The position numbers were made by a program, and so were the translations under genes. Under the pieces are notes generated by a model, which made no database searches, had not been told where the DNA came from, and saw only the letters and a list, made by a program, of their open reading frames with translations. Of a stretch of 7,345 nucleotides of DNA, positions 4,997 through 7,345 are shown piece by piece. The DNA is from Treponema sp. (GTDB lineage: Bacteria; Spirochaetota; Spirochaetia; Treponematales; Treponemataceae), in the NCBI GenBank assembly GCA_017390125.1, contig JAFPCT010000111.1, forward strand, positions 1 to 7,345, in the 5' to 3' direction. Position 1 is the first letter of the stretch. The number at the start of each line of letters is the position of its first letter.

Positions 4997-7345
4997 CTAA
5001 ATATATCCTAAATCCCGGGCTGCAGCCAGTGCTTCTTTCTTTGAGCGTACTCCAATTTTCTTGTAGTTCTGCTTTATGTGGTAGCGTACATTTTCGTAGT
5101 TCAAGCCTGACTGCTGTGCAATCTGAGTTGCAGAGAGACCCTTGAGCTGAAGCTGGAAAACTTTAAGCGCGTTCGGTGAAAAGTCACTGCGTATCTGTGC
5201 CTGCATCTTGCAGTATTTAGGATACATGCTGCACATACGTTCTGTTGTGCGTATGATGTGAAGCAGCCAGTCCCGCTTTTTGTCCTGTTTTTTTACATAG
5301 CGGCGTTTTTCCAGCTTTGCCTTTTCTCTTTCCTGTTTTTCTGCGGCCTCATATTCGCATCTGAGGATTGAAAGCAAAGGCAGAATTGCAGCTCCTTCAT
5401 CACTGATTACACGGGTGAAAGAAAATTCTTCGGCTTCGTCCAGCAATGACTGAAGCTCTGTCCTCCATTTCGGATCCTTCCGATTGAAGAGTACGATTGA
5501 CGCAAGAACCTTGCATTCAAGGGAAATGTATGTCCTGTCGTAAAATTTTGCGTACCATTTTATTTTTTCAATAAGCGAAAAAGCTTCGTCCAGTTTTTTC
5601 ATGCTGATGTAGCATCGGATTTTTGTAAGGTACTGGTAGCGCAGCATAGCGATGAAATCCTCTGTTTCATCCGGAGCTGAATATTCCACCCAGTTCAGAA
5701 CTGAGGACTCGTCTCCTTTCTGAAGGGCAATCCTGCATTTCAGCGCCTTAAGGTTAGGCAGGAATTTGAATGCTTTCTGCTCTGTTATTTTGCGCTCAAA
5801 GGATTCGTACTGAAGTTCTGCTGTCTCAAGCCGTCCTGTAGTCAGATAGAAGCGTATCATGAGTCCTGCCGCAACAAAACCCATCTCAAGGTTGCCGTCA
5901 AGTTCTGCCTCAAGCTGTCCGCGGCTCAGACAGGAAAGAACTTCTGCGTCGTCCTCTGCCTTTTCGTACAGGCTTTCTCCCAGCGCAAGGTTCACAAGGC
6001 TTCTTCCGTGCCGTCCCAATGCAATGGAAAACAGATGGCCGTAATTTTTTGCTATCGCCCGGTCTTTGATTGCCCAGTGAGAGAAGTCTTTGCCGCCGTT
6101 CATTACTGACGGCAGGTTGCTTGTTACGCTGAATTCAGGAAGCGCAAGTCTCTTTGTTGTAAGCAGGGTGCTCAGGCTTTTCATTATGTCCAGAATTTTT
6201 TTGCTTCCCCGGTGAGGCAGCGCAATGTCAAGGTAAGCAATTTTTCTGCGTGCTTCCGCTTTTTCTGCGCCTGAAAGTTCTGATTCCTTCTGCTTGAGTT
6301 TTGCGTACCATTTTTCGCTTTCCTCAATTTTTGCGCACATTGAGCAGACCATTGCCATTCCGCTCATAAGAACAGTCTCGCTTTCAATTACTTTTTCATC
6401 CAGCTTGAAATAGTATTTCAAGAGGCCGATGTAATGCCCGTTGTCAGGATTCTGGGCGGAATTCTGCATGAGGATTTTTTTTACGCCGTCTATGCGGTTG
6501 TTCTCGTAATAAATCTTTATTGCCTTCTCAGGATCGTCGTGATTTTCATACCAGGCTGCGGCTTGCAGCGCATAGTTCTGAATTTCCTGTTTCGGGAGCA
6601 GCTCCAGGGCTTTTTTCCGCAGTGTTGCCAGCAGGATCGAGCGTATAATGAATGTGCTGCCGTTCTTTTTGAAGATGTTTCCCAGTCTGTCTATCTGGTC
6701 AACGTATTTTCTTGAGTTGATTTCGCCGGTAATATGCTCAGCCAGCTCAATCGTGAATGTATCTACGACGGAAAGCTTCGTGAAGTACATGTGGAGGTTT
6801 TCATCCCAGTCCTTTGTTACGTTGCTGTAAATGTATTTTGTATAGAAATCAGTGAGCCTTTGGATGATTGTGTCTGGATCTGGATTTTCGTGCAGGTTTA
6901 TTGCGGCGATTTTCAATGCATATGGATTTCCGTCTATAAATTTCTGCAGGTTTTTTACAAGTTTTGCATCAGCCTGGATTTTTTCCTTTTCGAGGTATTC
7001 TTTTATCTGGTCATCTGCAAAGGCAAGGTCTTTTTCTTCAATTGAGATTACCTCGCGGGTTGTTTTGAACGGAACAAGCCAGTCGATTACTTCCGGGCGT
7101 GAAATGAAAATAGGAAATACGTCATTTCTAGAGGCAATTGAAATTATTTTTGCACGGCTTTCCTCATCACGATATGACTGTATGTCGTCAAAGACAACAG
7201 GAAGAGGGGATTTTCTTTTCGGATTTATGTGCCGGGCAAACTTATCAAGTTTTTCTGATTTCTCTGCTTTAGGTGAATAGTAAATGTATGTTTTACCAAT
7301 GAAAAAATTCTTTATGAGTTCGGTCTTTCCGTATCCTGTCATTCC
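4997..7345 (-). CDS. MalT-like STAND ATPase, LuxR-family transcriptional regulator (N-terminus outside window)
   Basis: The frame enters at the right edge in the middle of a P-loop: GMTGYGKTE, fitting GxxxxGKT. Numbering from the Met at 7342, Walker B is LPVVFDDI (47-54), FISR (79-82) matches the Arg sensor of MalT, and a winged-helix region follows (about 185-250; LSVVDTFTIELAEHITGE). Helical, probably TPR-like repeats run from about 255 to 660, including the MalT/LuxR signature ISDEGAAILPLL (646-657). A very basic linker lies at 668-690, and a LuxR-type helix-turn-helix at 719-781 (KGLSATQIAQQSGLNYENVRYHIKQ, split as 734-758). MalT proteins bind ATP and an inducer, oligomerise and activate promoters; the ligand here is unknown. 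At least 782 residues are present and perhaps 30-40 are missing, compared with 901 in MalT. The spacing from Walker A to Walker B is unusually short. No obvious terminator follows. Confidence 0.9.
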   Translation of the reverse strand, partial: GMTGYGKTELIKNFFIGKTYIYYSPKAEKSEKLDKFARHINPKRKSPLPVVFDDIQSYRDEESRAKIISIASRNDVFPIFISRPEVIDWLVPFKTTREVISIEEKDLAFADDQIKEYLEKEKIQADAKLVKNLQKFIDGNPYALKIAAINLHENPDPDTIIQRLTDFYTKYIYSNVTKDWDENLHMYFTKLSVVDTFTIELAEHITGEINSRKYVDQIDRLGNIFKKNGSTFIIRSILLATLRKKALELLPKQEIQNYALQAAAWYENHDDPEKAIKIYYENNRIDGVKKILMQNSAQNPDNGHYIGLLKYYFKLDEKVIESETVLMSGMAMVCSMCAKIEESEKWYAKLKQKESELSGAEKAEARRKIAYLDIALPHRGSKKILDIMKSLSTLLTTKRLALPEFSVTSNLPSVMNGGKDFSHWAIKDRAIAKNYGHLFSIALGRHGRSLVNLALGESLYEKAEDDAEVLSCLSRGQLEAELDGNLEMGFVAAGLMIRFYLTTGRLETAELQYESFERKITEQKAFKFLPNLKALKCRIALQKGDESSVLNWVEYSAPDETEDFIAMLRYQYLTKIRCYISMKKLDEAFSLIEKIKWYAKFYDRTYISLECKVLASIVLFNRKDPKWRTELQSLLDEAEEFSFTRVISDEGAAILPLLSILRCEYEAAEKQEREKAKLEKRRYVKKQDKKRDWLLHIIRTTERMCSMYPKYCKMQAQIRSDFSPNALKVFQLQLKGLSATQIAQQSGLNYENVRYHIKQNYKKIGVRSKKEALAAARDLGYI

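Overview
The window most resembles a host-associated Treponema-like spirochaete. This is an inference from three things: rho followed by rpmE, a lipoprotein signal with a loose spirochaete-style lipobox, and a large MalT-type LuxR regulator whose C-terminal helix-turn-helix diverges from the classical consensus. Base composition is moderate (about mid-40s % GC by eye). A Firmicute cannot be excluded from sequence alone, and the OhrR protein is strikingly close to the Bacillus type. There is no rRNA, tRNA, CRISPR array, phage gene or transposase.

Layout. On the plus strand, positions 2-1543 hold the transcription terminator Rho. It is open to the left edge and carries an Asn/Arg-rich disordered N-terminal stretch. 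A good extended -10 promoter follows (1553-1581), then rpmE (ribosomal protein bL31, zinc-binding form, 1667-1879). A 12-bp hairpin at 1897-1937 separates this pair from a convergent minus-strand block and can serve both sides.

The minus-strand block, in transcription order from the right edge, contains: a MalT-like STAND ATPase/LuxR regulator whose N-terminus is cut at the P-loop by the window end (7345-4997); a 221-bp gap with hairpins that may be a dispersed repeat; a GHL10-family lipoprotein (4775-3588); a stand-alone RlmK-type 23S rRNA methyltransferase (3549-2461); and an OhrR-type organic-peroxide sensor (2402-1980). ohrR has its own near-consensus promoter, overlapped by a sequence very like the Bacillus OhrR operator, so it is probably autoregulated.

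How the genes fit together. rho and rpmE are housekeeping genes of transcription termination and translation, and rlmK is ribosome maturation. The GHL10 lipoprotein probably acts on envelope glycans or another extracellular polysaccharide. OhrR senses organic hydroperoxides, but its usual partner ohr is not in the window. The MalT-like protein would respond to an unknown ligand. I see no strong case for an entirely new system. The best leads are the OhrR operator with a possible two-cysteine switch, the disordered Rho N-terminus, the intergenic repeat candidate and the compact STAND ATPase module.
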